Part shown: piece after piece, positions 44,359 through 53,624 of the stretch | Numbering within the stretch: the first letter of the stretch is position 1 | How the letters are laid out: the number at the start of each line of letters is the position of its first letter | Source: Paenibacillus sp. SZ31 | Lineage (GTDB): Bacteria; Bacillota; Bacilli; Paenibacillales; Paenibacillaceae | Direction: 5' to 3' | NCBI RefSeq assembly: GCF_012912005.1 | Contig: NZ_JABBEA010000010.1 | Coordinates: 168,825-232,824, forward strand | DNA: 64,000 nucleotides | Position numbers and translations under genes: made by a program | The notes under the pieces: model-generated | What the model was told of the DNA's origin: nothing | The model's input: the letters and a program-made list of their open reading frames with translations, nothing else | Database searches by the model: none

Positions 44359-44443
44359 ATTTATACCCTCATATATCCTTCTTTAATACTGAATTTTAGC
44401 ATTGCTCCAAGTCTGTGGAAAAGGACTCATGAAATACGCCCAA

Positions 44444-46519
44444 TTACCAAACCAACTTGGAAAAATCAGCAAATCCTTTCAAGTCACGATCAATAGCCGC
44501 GAGCAGTGCAAGTCGGTTCGCACGAACAGCATCATCTTCAGCCATAACCATGACCGAATCGAAGAATGAAGTAATACCATCCTTCCAAGCGGATGCAATA
44601 GCCAGCGCTTCTGCAGCATCGTGCTGAGTCAAGGCCTGACGGTACTCTGCATTCGTTCTGCTCCATGCCTCGTGTAACTGACGCTCTCCATCTTCTGTGA
44701 ACAGTTCCGGATGTACGGAAGCATTGGATGCTTTAGCAGCCAGATTACCCACACGGTTGAACGATTCAACCGTTGTTTTGAATGCGTCTCCTGTCAGAAC
44801 AGCCGCCATCAACGCTTCACCTTTTGGAACCACAGCGCTGATATCATCGAATCCGGAAGAAATCACGGCATCCACAACGTCGTAACGGACGGTTTCGGAC
44901 AATAATTTTTTCACACGAAGCCCGAAGAAGTCTTGCAGATCTTTACGAACCTCTTCATCTGCACGTTTCAACAGGTTCATCTGGGCATGCACTTGAAGTG
45001 CTACTCCGAACACATCTGACAATGTCAACGGTAGCTTATGATCCAGCAAAATCTGTACAATACCTGCAGCCTGACGGCGCAGCGCATACGGATCTTGAGA
45101 TCCCGTAGGAATGATGTTGATGGAGAAGCAACCCACGATTGTGTCCATTTTATCCGCAGCACTCACAATGGCACCGACAAGCGAAGCAGGAGATTGATCT
45201 CCGGCGAAACGTGGCTGATAGTGTTCGAATACAGCTTTGGCCACTTCTTCTTTCTCGCCAGCTTTACGAGCGTAATCCTCACCCATCACACCTTGCAGTT
45301 CCGGGAATTCACCTACCATCAGTGTCACCAGATCGAATTTGCAGATATCTGCTGAGCGGCTAACGGATTCGGCAACATCACCGGATACTTGCAATTTGGC
45401 AGCAAGCCCATCGGCAATCTTGCGAATACGACGTACTTTATCTCCAACCGTTCCCAGCTCTTCCTGGAAGACGATACTTTCAAGCTTCGACAGTGCATCC
45501 TTAATCTGTAGCTTCTGATCTTCCTTATAGAAGAACTTGGCATCAGACAGACGTGCACGCAGAACTTTTTCATTCCCTTTGGCAATAACATCCAGTGAAT
45601 CACTTCCACCGTTACGTACCGTTACGAAGAATGGCAACAATTGTCCCTCGCTGTCCAATACAGGGAAATAACGCTGATGCTCACGCATGGAAGTAATCAA
45701 TACTTCTTGTGGAATATTCAAAAATGAAGAGTCGAATGTCCCGAACAATACCGTAGGTGTTTCCACCAGGAACAGCACTTCTTCCAACAAGTCTTCCTTA
45801 ATCGCAATATCCCATTTTTTCTCAGCAGCCAGAGCCTGAATTTGGGATACAATGATCTGTTCACGTTCCTGGATATCTGCAATGACATGTTCAGAACGCA
45901 ACACTTCCACGTACGAAGACGGATTGGAAATCACGGCCTCCTTACCGAGGAAACGATGTCCGCGAGTTACATTGCCAGACTTGACGCCTGTTACTTCCAG
46001 GTCGATAACATCACTGCCGAGCATAGCGACGATCCAGCGGATTGGACGTACAAATTTGAAATCATAAGAAGCCCAACGCATGAATTTCGGGAACGTCATG
46101 GCATGTAATACAGATAACAAGCCTTCGCCAATCACAGAAGCCGTTTCCACACCTTTGCTGCTCTTCGTTGCATAGATATATTCGACACCGTTCAATTCCT
46201 TGAACGTAAACTGGTCCAGTTCAACACCTTGACTGCGGGCGAATCCCAGTGCAGCTTTGCTCCAATTGCCACTGTCATCCAGTGCAATTTTGCGTGAAGG
46301 ACCTTTCACTTCTTCCTCGATATCTTCCTGCTTTTCAGCCACACCTTGAATCAAAACAGCCAGTCGGCGCGGTGTAGCATATGCGTTCACTTCACCATAA
46401 GCAATGCGGGATGCATCAAGCCATTTCACGATACGCTCTTGTAGCTGCGCGATTGCTGCGCGCATGAAACGTGCAGGTACTTCTTCCAGCCCGATTTCAA
46501 ACAACAGATCCTTAGACAT
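44444..46519 (-). CDS. glyS: Glycyl-tRNA synthetase beta subunit
   Basis: Beta subunit of the alpha2beta2 glycyl-tRNA synthetase; it contributes tRNA binding. At 691 residues it has normal length. Visible features: the N-terminal LLFEIGLEEVPARFM, LDASRIAYGEVNAYATPRRLAV, SMREHQRYFPV near 275, the HD-like domain with YARKAGEKEEVAKAVFEHYQPRFAGDQSP near 425-455, and the C-terminal anticodon-binding-like region. Its ATG lies 8 nt inside the 3' end of glyQ, so the subunits are translationally coupled. Confidence 0.97.
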   Translation of the reverse strand: MSKDLLFEIGLEEVPARFMRAAIAQLQERIVKWLDASRIAYGEVNAYATPRRLAVLIQGVAEKQEDIEEEVKGPSRKIALDDSGNWSKAALGFARSQGVELDQFTFKELNGVEYIYATKSSKGVETASVIGEGLLSVLHAMTFPKFMRWASYDFKFVRPIRWIVAMLGSDVIDLEVTGVKSGNVTRGHRFLGKEAVISNPSSYVEVLRSEHVIADIQEREQIIVSQIQALAAEKKWDIAIKEDLLEEVLFLVETPTVLFGTFDSSFLNIPQEVLITSMREHQRYFPVLDSEGQLLPFFVTVRNGGSDSLDVIAKGNEKVLRARLSDAKFFYKEDQKLQIKDALSKLESIVFQEELGTVGDKVRRIRKIADGLAAKLQVSGDVAESVSRSADICKFDLVTLMVGEFPELQGVMGEDYARKAGEKEEVAKAVFEHYQPRFAGDQSPASLVGAIVSAADKMDTIVGCFSINIIPTGSQDPYALRRQAAGIVQILLDHKLPLTLSDVFGVALQVHAQMNLLKRADEEVRKDLQDFFGLRVKKLLSETVRYDVVDAVISSGFDDISAVVPKGEALMAAVLTGDAFKTTVESFNRVGNLAAKASNASVHPELFTEDGERQLHEAWSRTNAEYRQALTQHDAAEALAIASAWKDGITSFFDSVMVMAEDDAVRANRLALLAAIDRDLKGFADFSKLVW

Positions 46520-47399
46520 GCTTGGCTCCCCCTTTCTTGATCAGCGGGAAGCCTAGCTTCTCACGCTCTTCCATATATGTTGCAGCGACTTGGCGAGCCA
46601 GATTACGGACACGTGTGATGTAGCCCGTTCGTTCCGTTACACTGATGGCTCCACGTGCATCCAACAGGTTGAACGTGTGGGAACATTTCAGCACATAGTC
46701 ATATGCCGGGAATACCAGGTGCTGTGCCATGGCTTTGTTTGCTTCTTCTTCATGCATGTTGAAGAGTGTAAACAACATTTTCACATCAGATACTTCAAAC
46801 GTATATTTAGAGTGTTCGAATTCTGGTTGACGGAATACATCACCATAAGTGATACCTTCCACCCATTCCAGATCAAACACATTCTCTTTTTCCTGAATGT
46901 ACGAAGCCAAACGCTCCATACCATACGTAATTTCAACAGCTACGGGATTCGTCTCGATTCCACCAACTTGTTGGAAATACGTGAATTGTGTAATTTCCAT
47001 TCCGTCCAACCATACTTCCCAACCAAGACCTGCACAACCAAGGGAAGGGTTCTCCCAGTTATCTTCAACAAATCGAATATCATGTTTGAGCGGATCAATG
47101 CCCAGACGCTTCAGACTTTCCAGGTAAATTTCCTGAATATTGTCCGGAGAAGGCTTGATGATCACCTGGAACTGATGATGCTGGTACAGCCGGTTAGGGT
47201 TCTCGCCATAACGTCCGTCCGAAGGACGACGGGAAGGCTCCACATAGGCCACTTTCCAAGGTTCGGGTCCAAGCGAACGTAAAAAGGTCATCGGGTTCAT
47301 CGTACCTGCCCCTTTTTCCGTATCGTATGGCTGGACAATAATACAGTTATGCTCGGCCCAGAATTGTTGCAGCGTTAGAATCATCTGCTGAAAATTCAT
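46512..47399 (-). CDS. glyQ: Glycyl-tRNA synthetase alpha subunit
   Basis: Catalytic class II subunit of tetrameric glycyl-tRNA synthetase. It begins MNFQQMILTLQQFWAEHNCIIVQPYDTEKGAGTMNPMTFLRSLGPEPW and includes RPSDGRYGENPNRLYQHHQFQVI, the motif 2 region. I start at ATG 47399, 7 nt after AGGAG; two further ATG codons upstream lie too close to that site. Length 295 residues. Expression is controlled by the T-box leader immediately upstream. Confidence 0.96.
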   Translation of the reverse strand: MNFQQMILTLQQFWAEHNCIIVQPYDTEKGAGTMNPMTFLRSLGPEPWKVAYVEPSRRPSDGRYGENPNRLYQHHQFQVIIKPSPDNIQEIYLESLKRLGIDPLKHDIRFVEDNWENPSLGCAGLGWEVWLDGMEITQFTYFQQVGGIETNPVAVEITYGMERLASYIQEKENVFDLEWVEGITYGDVFRQPEFEHSKYTFEVSDVKMLFTLFNMHEEEANKAMAQHLVFPAYDYVLKCSHTFNLLDARGAISVTERTGYITRVRNLARQVAATYMEEREKLGFPLIKKGGAKHV

Positions 47400-47454
47400 A
47401 ATCATGCTCCTTTTCAATGGTTTGTTAGCAAGCTTAGAACGGAGCAGACAACAA

Positions 47455-47746
47455 TAAATAGCCCCCGTCCTACGCCTGTTGTACAGACGTAGGGACGAGA
47501 GCTATTCCCGCGGTTCCACCCTACTTGGCTTGGATCAAACAGGATGATCCTGTTCGTTCCAGCCCACTTTTCCGTGTCCATTCATGCTCCCGAGTGCCGT
47601 TTCAAAGATCGATTTAGCCCGGCTTCCACCATCCCCGGCTCGCTCATTCATGTTTCACAAGTGTCATACAACAACTTGCCCCCACAAATGCAATAAATCC
47701 ATTCTTTTACTTTCTCGTTCAATGCATGTCTCATAAAGAGAAATTA
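47455..47746 (-). promoter_or_regulatory. Glycine T-box riboswitch of glyQS
   Basis: The leader senses uncharged tRNA-Gly and lets transcription continue only when the tRNA is not aminoacylated. On the minus strand the T-box motif GGGTGGAACCGCGGG spans about 47521-47507. The stem I segment GATGGTGGAAGCCGGG is followed by AAACGGCACTCGGGAGC; the specifier codon is GGC (47598-47596), i.e. glycine. A terminator stem (CTACG.../CGTAG..., 47503-47460) follows, with ATTTATTG after it. The predicted transcript start is near 47746. Confidence 0.93.
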
Positions 47747-47752
47747 TATTTC

Positions 47753-47781
47753 ATAATATATAAAATCTAGTATGAAGTCAA
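47753..47781 (-). promoter_or_regulatory. Promoter of the glyQS leader
   Basis: TTGACT (47781-47776), 17-nt spacer, TATTAT (47758-47753) on the minus strand. Confidence 0.8.
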
Positions 47782-47809
47782 GATATAGTTTCACTTCCAT
47801 CAAAACGCC

Positions 47810-48562
47810 TCAAATCCCGTACTTCTCCATCTGATCGAGGAAAGAACGGGATTTAAGATTCAGACCAAGCTGATGATCCATGAAGGCACGCATCAGTTTT
47901 TTGATCTCATCACGGGTAGATTCACTCACTGATATATTTCCCAAGCGCTGCAGATCCAACTGCGCGAACAAACGTAACAACTTCAGAGCCTTTGGACTGA
48001 CTGACATCGCCGGAGGATCGAAATGTTTGCATGCACGACACAGGACGCCACCAAGTCTGGGACTTATAAACAACTGCTCATCCGGTCGCTCCTGATTACA
48101 GGAGATACACTCATCGAACTGTGGACCATAACCGGATGCCTGTAATATTTTCATTTCGTACAGACTGGTAATAACAACCGGATCTTTTTCTTCCTTCAAC
48201 GCCTGCAGACACGCCTTTAACTGTTTGAACCAAAATGTACCTGTCTCTTCATCTTGAAGCACGCGATCCAATAGTTCACACGCATAAGAGGCATAAGAGG
48301 CCTTGACCAGATCTTCACGCAACTCATGATAGGATTCAACAATTTCTCCAGCATTCAGTGTACCTAGACCTGTATTGCGAAAATATACATATTGACCAAA
48401 CGTAAACGGCTGCACCAGTGCAGCATGTCGGCTCTTGGGCTTTTTGGCACCGCGGACGAGTACCCCTACTTTCCCGCCGCTTTCGGTGCAAAGCGTAATG
48501 ATTTTGTTCCCTTCGCCGTAGTCCATGCTGCGGATGACAATCCCTTCCACCCTGTATAGCAT
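47810..48562 (-). CDS. recO: DNA repair protein RecO
   Basis: Mediator of RecA loading onto SSB-coated DNA. The 250-residue protein has the N-terminal OB fold (YRVEGIVIRSMDYGEGNKIITLCTESGGKVGVLVRGAKKPKSR) and a helical C-terminal domain with a four-Cys zinc site: CISCNQ near 150 and CRACKHF near 175. Normal family length. As in B. subtilis it lies between yqzL and glyQ. Confidence 0.95.
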   Translation of the reverse strand: MLYRVEGIVIRSMDYGEGNKIITLCTESGGKVGVLVRGAKKPKSRHAALVQPFTFGQYVYFRNTGLGTLNAGEIVESYHELREDLVKASYASYACELLDRVLQDEETGTFWFKQLKACLQALKEEKDPVVITSLYEMKILQASGYGPQFDECISCNQERPDEQLFISPRLGGVLCRACKHFDPPAMSVSPKALKLLRLFAQLDLQRLGNISVSESTRDEIKKLMRAFMDHQLGLNLKSRSFLDQMEKYGI

Positions 48563-48595
48563 GCCTCGTCACCTAACCATTCCCGAATCAGCCAG

Positions 48596-48736
48596 TTATC
48601 CCTCGGCTTCTTCATCTTCAATCACTTCCCTTGCAAGTTCCGACTCCTGTCCTAACGAGTTACACGCCTCGGTATATAACAAATAGGACTCCACGTCCCC
48701 CGTCATCGCAAAAACCTTCCACGAAAAATCTCGCAT
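48596..48736 (-). CDS. yqzL: YqzL-family small protein
   Basis: A 46-residue protein starting MRDFSWKVFAMTGDVESYLLYTE and ending in an acidic tail. The DFSW-x-x-F-x-x-TG-x-x-x-x-YLLY pattern is that of YqzL, a conserved small protein of unknown function lying between era and recO in Bacilli. The start ATG 48736 follows GAGAGGATG; the upstream extension of the frame lacks support. Confidence 0.85.
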   Translation of the reverse strand: MRDFSWKVFAMTGDVESYLLYTEACNSLGQESELAREVIEDEEAEG

Positions 48737-48840
48737 CGGAATTTCATCCTCTCTTCGGAAATGACGTCTGCATCTACCAAATAGGATGGAGTCTTGCAAG
48801 GTAAACTATGTGTTGCAATTACTGGATACAATTCCGACGA

Positions 48841-49740
48841 TCAATCACGGCCAAAGCCAAGGTCACGCAGAACTCGATCCTGATTTCTCCAGTCTTTTTT
48901 CACTTTAACCCACAGATCCATGAAGATTTTGGAGCCAAGCAAATTCTGAATGTCATGTCGAGCTCGTTTACCCACTTCTTTCAGAAGGGCACCTTGCTTC
49001 CCGATAATGATCCCTTTTTGGGAATCCCGTTCCACAAAAATGACGGCTGAGATATAAACGACACCATTATCCTGAACTTTCATATCTTCGATCGTTACAG
49101 CAATGGAGTGAGGCACTTCTTCACGAGTCATTTGCAGAATTTTCTCACGAATCAACTCGGCACATACAAACTGCTCCGGATGGTCAGTAACCTGGTCATC
49201 AGGATAGTACTGTGGACCTTCAGGCAAATACTTGCCGAGCTGTTCCAGCAACGTGCTGACATTGCTGCCAAGCATGGCAGAGACAGGAACGATTTCAGCG
49301 AAATCGTGAAGCTTGCGATACGTCTCAATGAGTGGCAACAGCGCTTCCGGCTCAATTTTGTCAATTTTATTCATGACGAGAATGACAGGCGTACGGATAT
49401 TTTTCAACTGTTCCGCAATATAACGGTCACCGCCACCCAACCCTTCCGAAGCGTCAATCAGAAACAGTGCTGCTTCTACTTCTCCTAGCGTGTTCAAAGC
49501 AGTCTGGTTCATGTAATCGCCAAGTTTGGATTGACGTTTGTGAATCCCTGGTGTGTCCAAGAAAACGATTTGCTGATGTTCGGATGTATACACACCATGA
49601 ATCTTATTACGTGTCGTTTGTGGCTTGTCCGACATAATCGCAATTTTCTGTCCGATCACCTGGTTCATCAGTGTGGATTTACCTACGTTTGGACGTCCAA
49701 TAATGGCTACAAAACCGGATTTGAATGCTTGTTTTTTCAT
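48841..49740 (-). CDS. era: GTPase Era
   Basis: Essential GTPase that binds 16S rRNA near its 3' end during 30S assembly. The 299-residue product has G1 IIGRPNVGKSTLMN (about 14-27), G2/G3 with DTPGIHKRQSKLGDYM near 60-75 and G4 MNKIDKIEPEAL near 123, then a C-terminal KH domain (about 200-290) with the GKQGALLKEVGKRARHDIQ motif. The gene keeps the cdd-era-yqzL-recO order. Confidence 0.97.
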   Translation of the reverse strand: MKKQAFKSGFVAIIGRPNVGKSTLMNQVIGQKIAIMSDKPQTTRNKIHGVYTSEHQQIVFLDTPGIHKRQSKLGDYMNQTALNTLGEVEAALFLIDASEGLGGGDRYIAEQLKNIRTPVILVMNKIDKIEPEALLPLIETYRKLHDFAEIVPVSAMLGSNVSTLLEQLGKYLPEGPQYYPDDQVTDHPEQFVCAELIREKILQMTREEVPHSIAVTIEDMKVQDNGVVYISAVIFVERDSQKGIIIGKQGALLKEVGKRARHDIQNLLGSKIFMDLWVKVKKDWRNQDRVLRDLGFGRD

Positions 49741-49779
49741 ATGTTCCTCCTCAGGCGCCTAGGCCTGGAATGTATTGGT

Positions 49780-50193
49780 TTATTTTTTGGCAGAATTCAG
49801 ATCAGAAGGCCCAAAAGCCCAAGGTAACAGTTCAGCAACGGTGGTCTCTTGCAGATCACCTTTCATGTTTCCCAAGATGACTTTCATATCGGGTTCACAC
49901 AGTTCGTACATGACCTGACGACATACGCCACATGGAGCAATCGGACCATCCGTGTCTCCCACAATGGCAATCGCTTTGAAGCTACGAGGCTGCTGTCCAC
50001 CTGCAATGGCACTGAACATCGCTGTACGCTCAGCACAGTTACCTGGTGTATACGCAGCATTCTCAATATTACAACCATGATGCACATGTCCTTCACTGTC
50101 AAGCAAAGCTGCACCTACACCAAAATGGGAATACGGCGTGTACGCCTTCGTACGTGCCTTAATTGCTTCTTGCATTAGCAAACCATTATCCAT
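49780..50193 (-). CDS. cdd: Cytidine deaminase
   Basis: Zinc enzyme converting cytidine and deoxycytidine to uridine forms in pyrimidine salvage. Active-site motif GNCAERTAMFSAI near 51-63 (Cys-Ala-Glu) and the second zinc pair PCGVCRQVMYEL near 88-99; SHFGVGAALL near 20-29. This is the short homotetrameric class, about 137 residues. I start at ATG 50193 (MDNGLLMQEAIKARTKAYTPYSHF) after GGGAGAGA; the upstream 12 codons lack a ribosome site. Confidence 0.95.
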   Translation of the reverse strand: MDNGLLMQEAIKARTKAYTPYSHFGVGAALLDSEGHVHHGCNIENAAYTPGNCAERTAMFSAIAGGQQPRSFKAIAIVGDTDGPIAPCGVCRQVMYELCEPDMKVILGNMKGDLQETTVAELLPWAFGPSDLNSAKK

Positions 50194-50272
50194 TGATATT
50201 CTCTCCCTTAGGGTGCAATATAAAATCAAACTAGTGCATTTACACTGGACACTCCGCTGTCAGAACAACCTT

Positions 50273-50345
50273 CCGAGCGCTGTTATCCCCAGATTTTTTT
50301 GATCCCTTTTGATAAGGGAAAATCCGGGTATAAAGGCGCACACTC
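50273..50345. repeat. Imperfect palindromic repeat, copy 2
   Basis: In the gap between cdd and dgkA. It begins GCGCTGTTATCCCCAGA, has a T-rich arm to GATCCC, a short loop, AAGGGAAAATCCGGGTATAAAGGCGC and ends near 50345. Left and right ends are complementary (GCGCT.../...GGCGC). It shares CGCTGTTATCCCCA and AAAATCCGGG.ATAAAGGCG with copy 1 at 23015-23086, and in both cases the element lies in the same orientation between two minus-strand genes. Confidence 0.75.
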
Positions 50346-50455
50346 CGTTTCTTCAGGTTTCTTCTGACCTCTCCGTTATCGTGTTTGCATCAAGTAAATT
50401 TATATTAGTGTGTGGTATTAAAATCAAAACGAATCAAAACAAAGTTAATACAAAA

Positions 50456-50827
50456 TCAGTGAAAACCCAGCCAGCTCATCACCGGCTTAATGAAAACGAT
50501 ACAACCGATGATGACGGCGAATACCGCAGCCAGCAGAACTGCCCCGGCCGCGGTATCCTTCGCCGCTTTTGCCAGCGGATGGATATGGGGATGTGCCAGA
50601 TCAACTGCAGCCTCTACAGCCGTGTTCATCAATTCAGTCACCAGGACCAAAAAGACAGCGGTCAGCACAAACATCCAATCTATTCTTGAGATTTTGAAAA
50701 AAAAGCCGGCTACACACATCAAAACAGCCACTCCCGTGTGAACTCTCACATTACGCTGAGTCCGCAACCCATATGCGATTCCTTCCGCAGCATTGCGGAA
50801 TACCAGACCCCAGGAGCGCCTTTTCAT
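50456..50827 (-). CDS. dgkA: Diacylglycerol kinase/undecaprenol kinase family protein
   Basis: Small integral membrane kinase of the DgkA fold; the Bacillus homologue phosphorylates undecaprenol. The 123-residue product has an N-terminal amphipathic stretch (WGLVFRNAAEGIAYGLRTQRNVRVH), three membrane segments (about 31-46, 53-72, 98-118) and the signature VTELMNTAVEAAVDLAHPHIHPLAKAAKDTAAGAVLL near 63-98. Its ATG overlaps the ybeY stop by one nucleotide (TAATG). Confidence 0.92.
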   Translation of the reverse strand: MKRRSWGLVFRNAAEGIAYGLRTQRNVRVHTGVAVLMCVAGFFFKISRIDWMFVLTAVFLVLVTELMNTAVEAAVDLAHPHIHPLAKAAKDTAAGAVLLAAVFAVIIGCIVFIKPVMSWLGFH

Positions 50828-51324
50828 TATCGTGTCAACCCGGCCTGGGCCAATACCGCTTCTTGTTTACCCATCATTTCAGCCTCGCTAGCTTCATCCT
50901 GATGGTCATATCCGAGCAGGTGCAAGAAGCCATGGACGAACAAAAAACCAAGCTCACGTTCAAATGAGTGTCCATACTCCTCACTTTGCAGGATGGTCCG
51001 TGGTACGGAAATGATGATGTCTCCAAGAACATCCGGCATTTCTTCCATTTCTTCATCTTCATCCAACTCATAGATAATGTCGAGTTCTTCATCCACCGTC
51101 TCATTCATCGCAAAAGACAATACATCCGTAGGACGGTCAATACCGCGATAGTCACGGTTCAACTCGTGGATCTGCTCATCGTTTACAAAAGTCAGAGCCA
51201 CTTCTCCGTCTGCCACACCTTCCGCTTCTCCAGCTAGATTCAGCAACTGTTCCAGCATTGCAATCATCGGTTCTGTAATTTCTTTATCCTGTTGTTCATT
51301 ATTCCATGCCAGGTTAAGACTCAT
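50827..51324 (-). CDS. ybeY: Endoribonuclease YbeY
   Basis: Metal-dependent RNase involved in 16S rRNA 3' maturation and ribosome quality control. The signature HGFLHLLGYDH (three His for zinc) lies near residues 130-140; RPTDVLSFAMNE near 70 is also typical. Length 165 residues. An acidic insertion (ELDEDEEMEEMPD) is characteristic of Bacilli. In the operon it follows the HD phosphohydrolase gene by 34 nt. Confidence 0.95.
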   Translation of the reverse strand: MSLNLAWNNEQQDKEITEPMIAMLEQLLNLAGEAEGVADGEVALTFVNDEQIHELNRDYRGIDRPTDVLSFAMNETVDEELDIIYELDEDEEMEEMPDVLGDIIISVPRTILQSEEYGHSFERELGFLFVHGFLHLLGYDHQDEASEAEMMGKQEAVLAQAGLTR

Positions 51325-51358
51325 TCCTTCATAACTCCTGTCTACTAATAATATTAAA

Positions 51359-53608
51359 TTAGCCTGCTTCGGGTGAAGTCGGCTTTGGTTTCTTGATCTC
51401 CTCCGGATATTCTATCCTGGAGTGGAAGATACCCATCACCGTTTCCTTCAATGTTCTGGCGACGATGTCCAGTTCACGCATCGTAAGATCACAATCATTG
51501 AACTGATGATCATCCAATCGACCTTTAATAATCTTCTCTATCATGGACTCCACTTGCTCCACTGTCGGTTTGCGTAAAGATCTCACAGCAGCTTCTACAC
51601 TATCGGCAATGCCAACAATAGCAGATTCCTTGGACTGAGCCTTCGGCCCAGGGTAACGGAAATCTTCTTCCGTGAAATCAGGTTCAACTCCTGCTTCTTC
51701 CGCTTGGCGCAGCGCTTTGTGATAGAAATAATGGAGAAATGTCGTGCCGTGATGCTGTTCCGCAATATCCCGAATAGGTCTGGGTAGTTTGTAATCCTTC
51801 TGCATTTCCACACCATCACGGGCATGGGCAACGATAATGGATTTACTCAGTTTCGGATCGATCGAATCATGCGGATTCTCCATGTTATTCTGATTTTCAA
51901 TAAAATAGATGGGGCGCTTCGTCTTGCCAATATCATGATAATACGATCCCACTCGACAGAGCAATCCGTTAGCTCCAATGGCCTCTGCCGCAGCCTCCGA
52001 CAGATTGCCTACCATAACGCTGTGATGATAGGTACCCGGTGTCTCCGTGAGCAACTTGCGCAGAAGCGGATGGTTGGGATTAGACAGTTCCACCAGTTTG
52101 AGCGCTGACAAGATGCCAAATGAAGTTTCGAAAAATGGCATCAGCCCAATGACCAATATGGCAGTCAATACGCCACCAGCAAATGCAAAACCAACACCAT
52201 ACAGTGTTGTGGTTCGGTTCCAATCTCCCGAGTCAATTAAAGCCAGGGTGAAGACCGCTATGGACCCGAACAAGCAGACCATAATGGCCCCTTTCAAGAT
52301 CGTTGATCGTTGGCTAGCCTTATGAGTTGCGAAGATCGCAACAAATGAAACCAATACAGCGAAGAAGCCCAGTTCAAAGTCAAAAAGCTGACCCTGATGC
52401 GTGTTCAAAATAATGCTAGACAACATACCGATCAAAATCGAACATACAAAGGCAAGCGACGTATCCAGTAACAGCGCAATTAACATCGCCCCTACCGCAA
52501 CAGGTGCAAGGAAGCCAACATAAGACCTCTCATTGGTCTGGATAATCGCCGTCACATGCATAACTACAATCGTAATAATAAAAATGAGAACAAGCATCAA
52601 CAGCTGCGCATTATTATATTTGAAATGCGTTCCGCTGCATTGCTGAATATACATCAGAATTGCTGCCGACAACAGACAGGAAAACATAAGAAGCCCAAGC
52701 TGCGGCCAGTAGTTCACTTCATTTTTCAGCAAGTCATTCTCATCCAGGAGCGCATACATTTCCGGGGTGATCATTTCACCCTTGGCAACTAATGTGTCCC
52801 CTTGCTTGATAAAGACGGTTTGCGTGTTCTCACGTGCCTGAACTTTCGCTTCCTTGGTTCCCTCTTCGTCGTAGAAGCGGTTAGCGGTCACCACGAGGCG
52901 AGCAAGCTCCTGCACCACCTCACGTTGCGTACGCTTACTAAGAGAGCTGACACTCACCATCTCGGCTACTTTCGCACGTGCGGTGGTTGCATCGCTGATC
53001 TGATCCGTCATTAACCGGGAAACAATATCCCTCGCAACTGGTTTCATCTCTTGGATATCATCCGATGTCAGACGTGAGATTTTGATGTAGGTCTCTTCGG
53101 GAATACGGTAGCTTTGCTCCTGTACCACATTTCGGATCTCTTCCAACAGCGTCTCGGAGTATGTACCGGCTTTCCGATTATTATTGATATAGTTGGTCAC
53201 AAAATCCTTCTGGCGTTGCGGAATTTCATCCCGATAAATATCAATCTTATCCTGACTTGAAATCTGATCATCCTGATTTAATCGATCTACACGATCAAGC
53301 AGGGTTGTCATCAAATTTTCGTTCCGCATCTGCACGATCTGAAATATTGGTTGTACGCGTTCAGCCGCTTCTTCCTGTGCTTTGAGTGTGGCCTTGTTAT
53401 TCGGAATCTGCATGGGCGCAGCAATATCCACTTCACTCCGTGTACCTTCCTGAATATCATACCGCTCGGGGAGCAACTTGGAAGCCAGACTCACGTAGAA
53501 AAGAATCACCAGAAACAAAAACAGAAGATAGCGTGCCCACACGCTATACTTCCATCCTGTAGCCTTATTCTGAAAAGATTTGCCTTTTGACGGTTCCTTC
53601 GAGGTCAC
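51359..53608 (-). CDS. 7TM-HD membrane phosphohydrolase (PgpH/YqfF type)
   Basis: Cyclic-di-AMP phosphodiesterase family. One membrane segment near the N-terminus, an extracellular 7TMR-HDED domain (about 60-280), seven membrane segments (about 300-490) and a cytoplasmic HD domain with PGTYHHSVMVGNLSEAAAEAIGANGLLCRVGSYYHDIGKTKRP near 515-555. I start at GTG 53608, giving 749 residues and leaving phoH intact; in-frame codons further upstream would overlap phoH. AAAGGG lies about 10 nt before GTG. The Listeria homologue PgpH cleaves c-di-AMP; the B. subtilis one (YqfF) is equivalent. Confidence 0.92.
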   Translation of the reverse strand: MTSKEPSKGKSFQNKATGWKYSVWARYLLFLFLVILFYVSLASKLLPERYDIQEGTRSEVDIAAPMQIPNNKATLKAQEEAAERVQPIFQIVQMRNENLMTTLLDRVDRLNQDDQISSQDKIDIYRDEIPQRQKDFVTNYINNNRKAGTYSETLLEEIRNVVQEQSYRIPEETYIKISRLTSDDIQEMKPVARDIVSRLMTDQISDATTARAKVAEMVSVSSLSKRTQREVVQELARLVVTANRFYDEEGTKEAKVQARENTQTVFIKQGDTLVAKGEMITPEMYALLDENDLLKNEVNYWPQLGLLMFSCLLSAAILMYIQQCSGTHFKYNNAQLLMLVLIFIITIVVMHVTAIIQTNERSYVGFLAPVAVGAMLIALLLDTSLAFVCSILIGMLSSIILNTHQGQLFDFELGFFAVLVSFVAIFATHKASQRSTILKGAIMVCLFGSIAVFTLALIDSGDWNRTTTLYGVGFAFAGGVLTAILVIGLMPFFETSFGILSALKLVELSNPNHPLLRKLLTETPGTYHHSVMVGNLSEAAAEAIGANGLLCRVGSYYHDIGKTKRPIYFIENQNNMENPHDSIDPKLSKSIIVAHARDGVEMQKDYKLPRPIRDIAEQHHGTTFLHYFYHKALRQAEEAGVEPDFTEEDFRYPGPKAQSKESAIVGIADSVEAAVRSLRKPTVEQVESMIEKIIKGRLDDHQFNDCDLTMRELDIVARTLKETVMGIFHSRIEYPEEIKKPKPTSPEAG

Positions 53609-53624
53609 TTTAGACAATCCCTTT

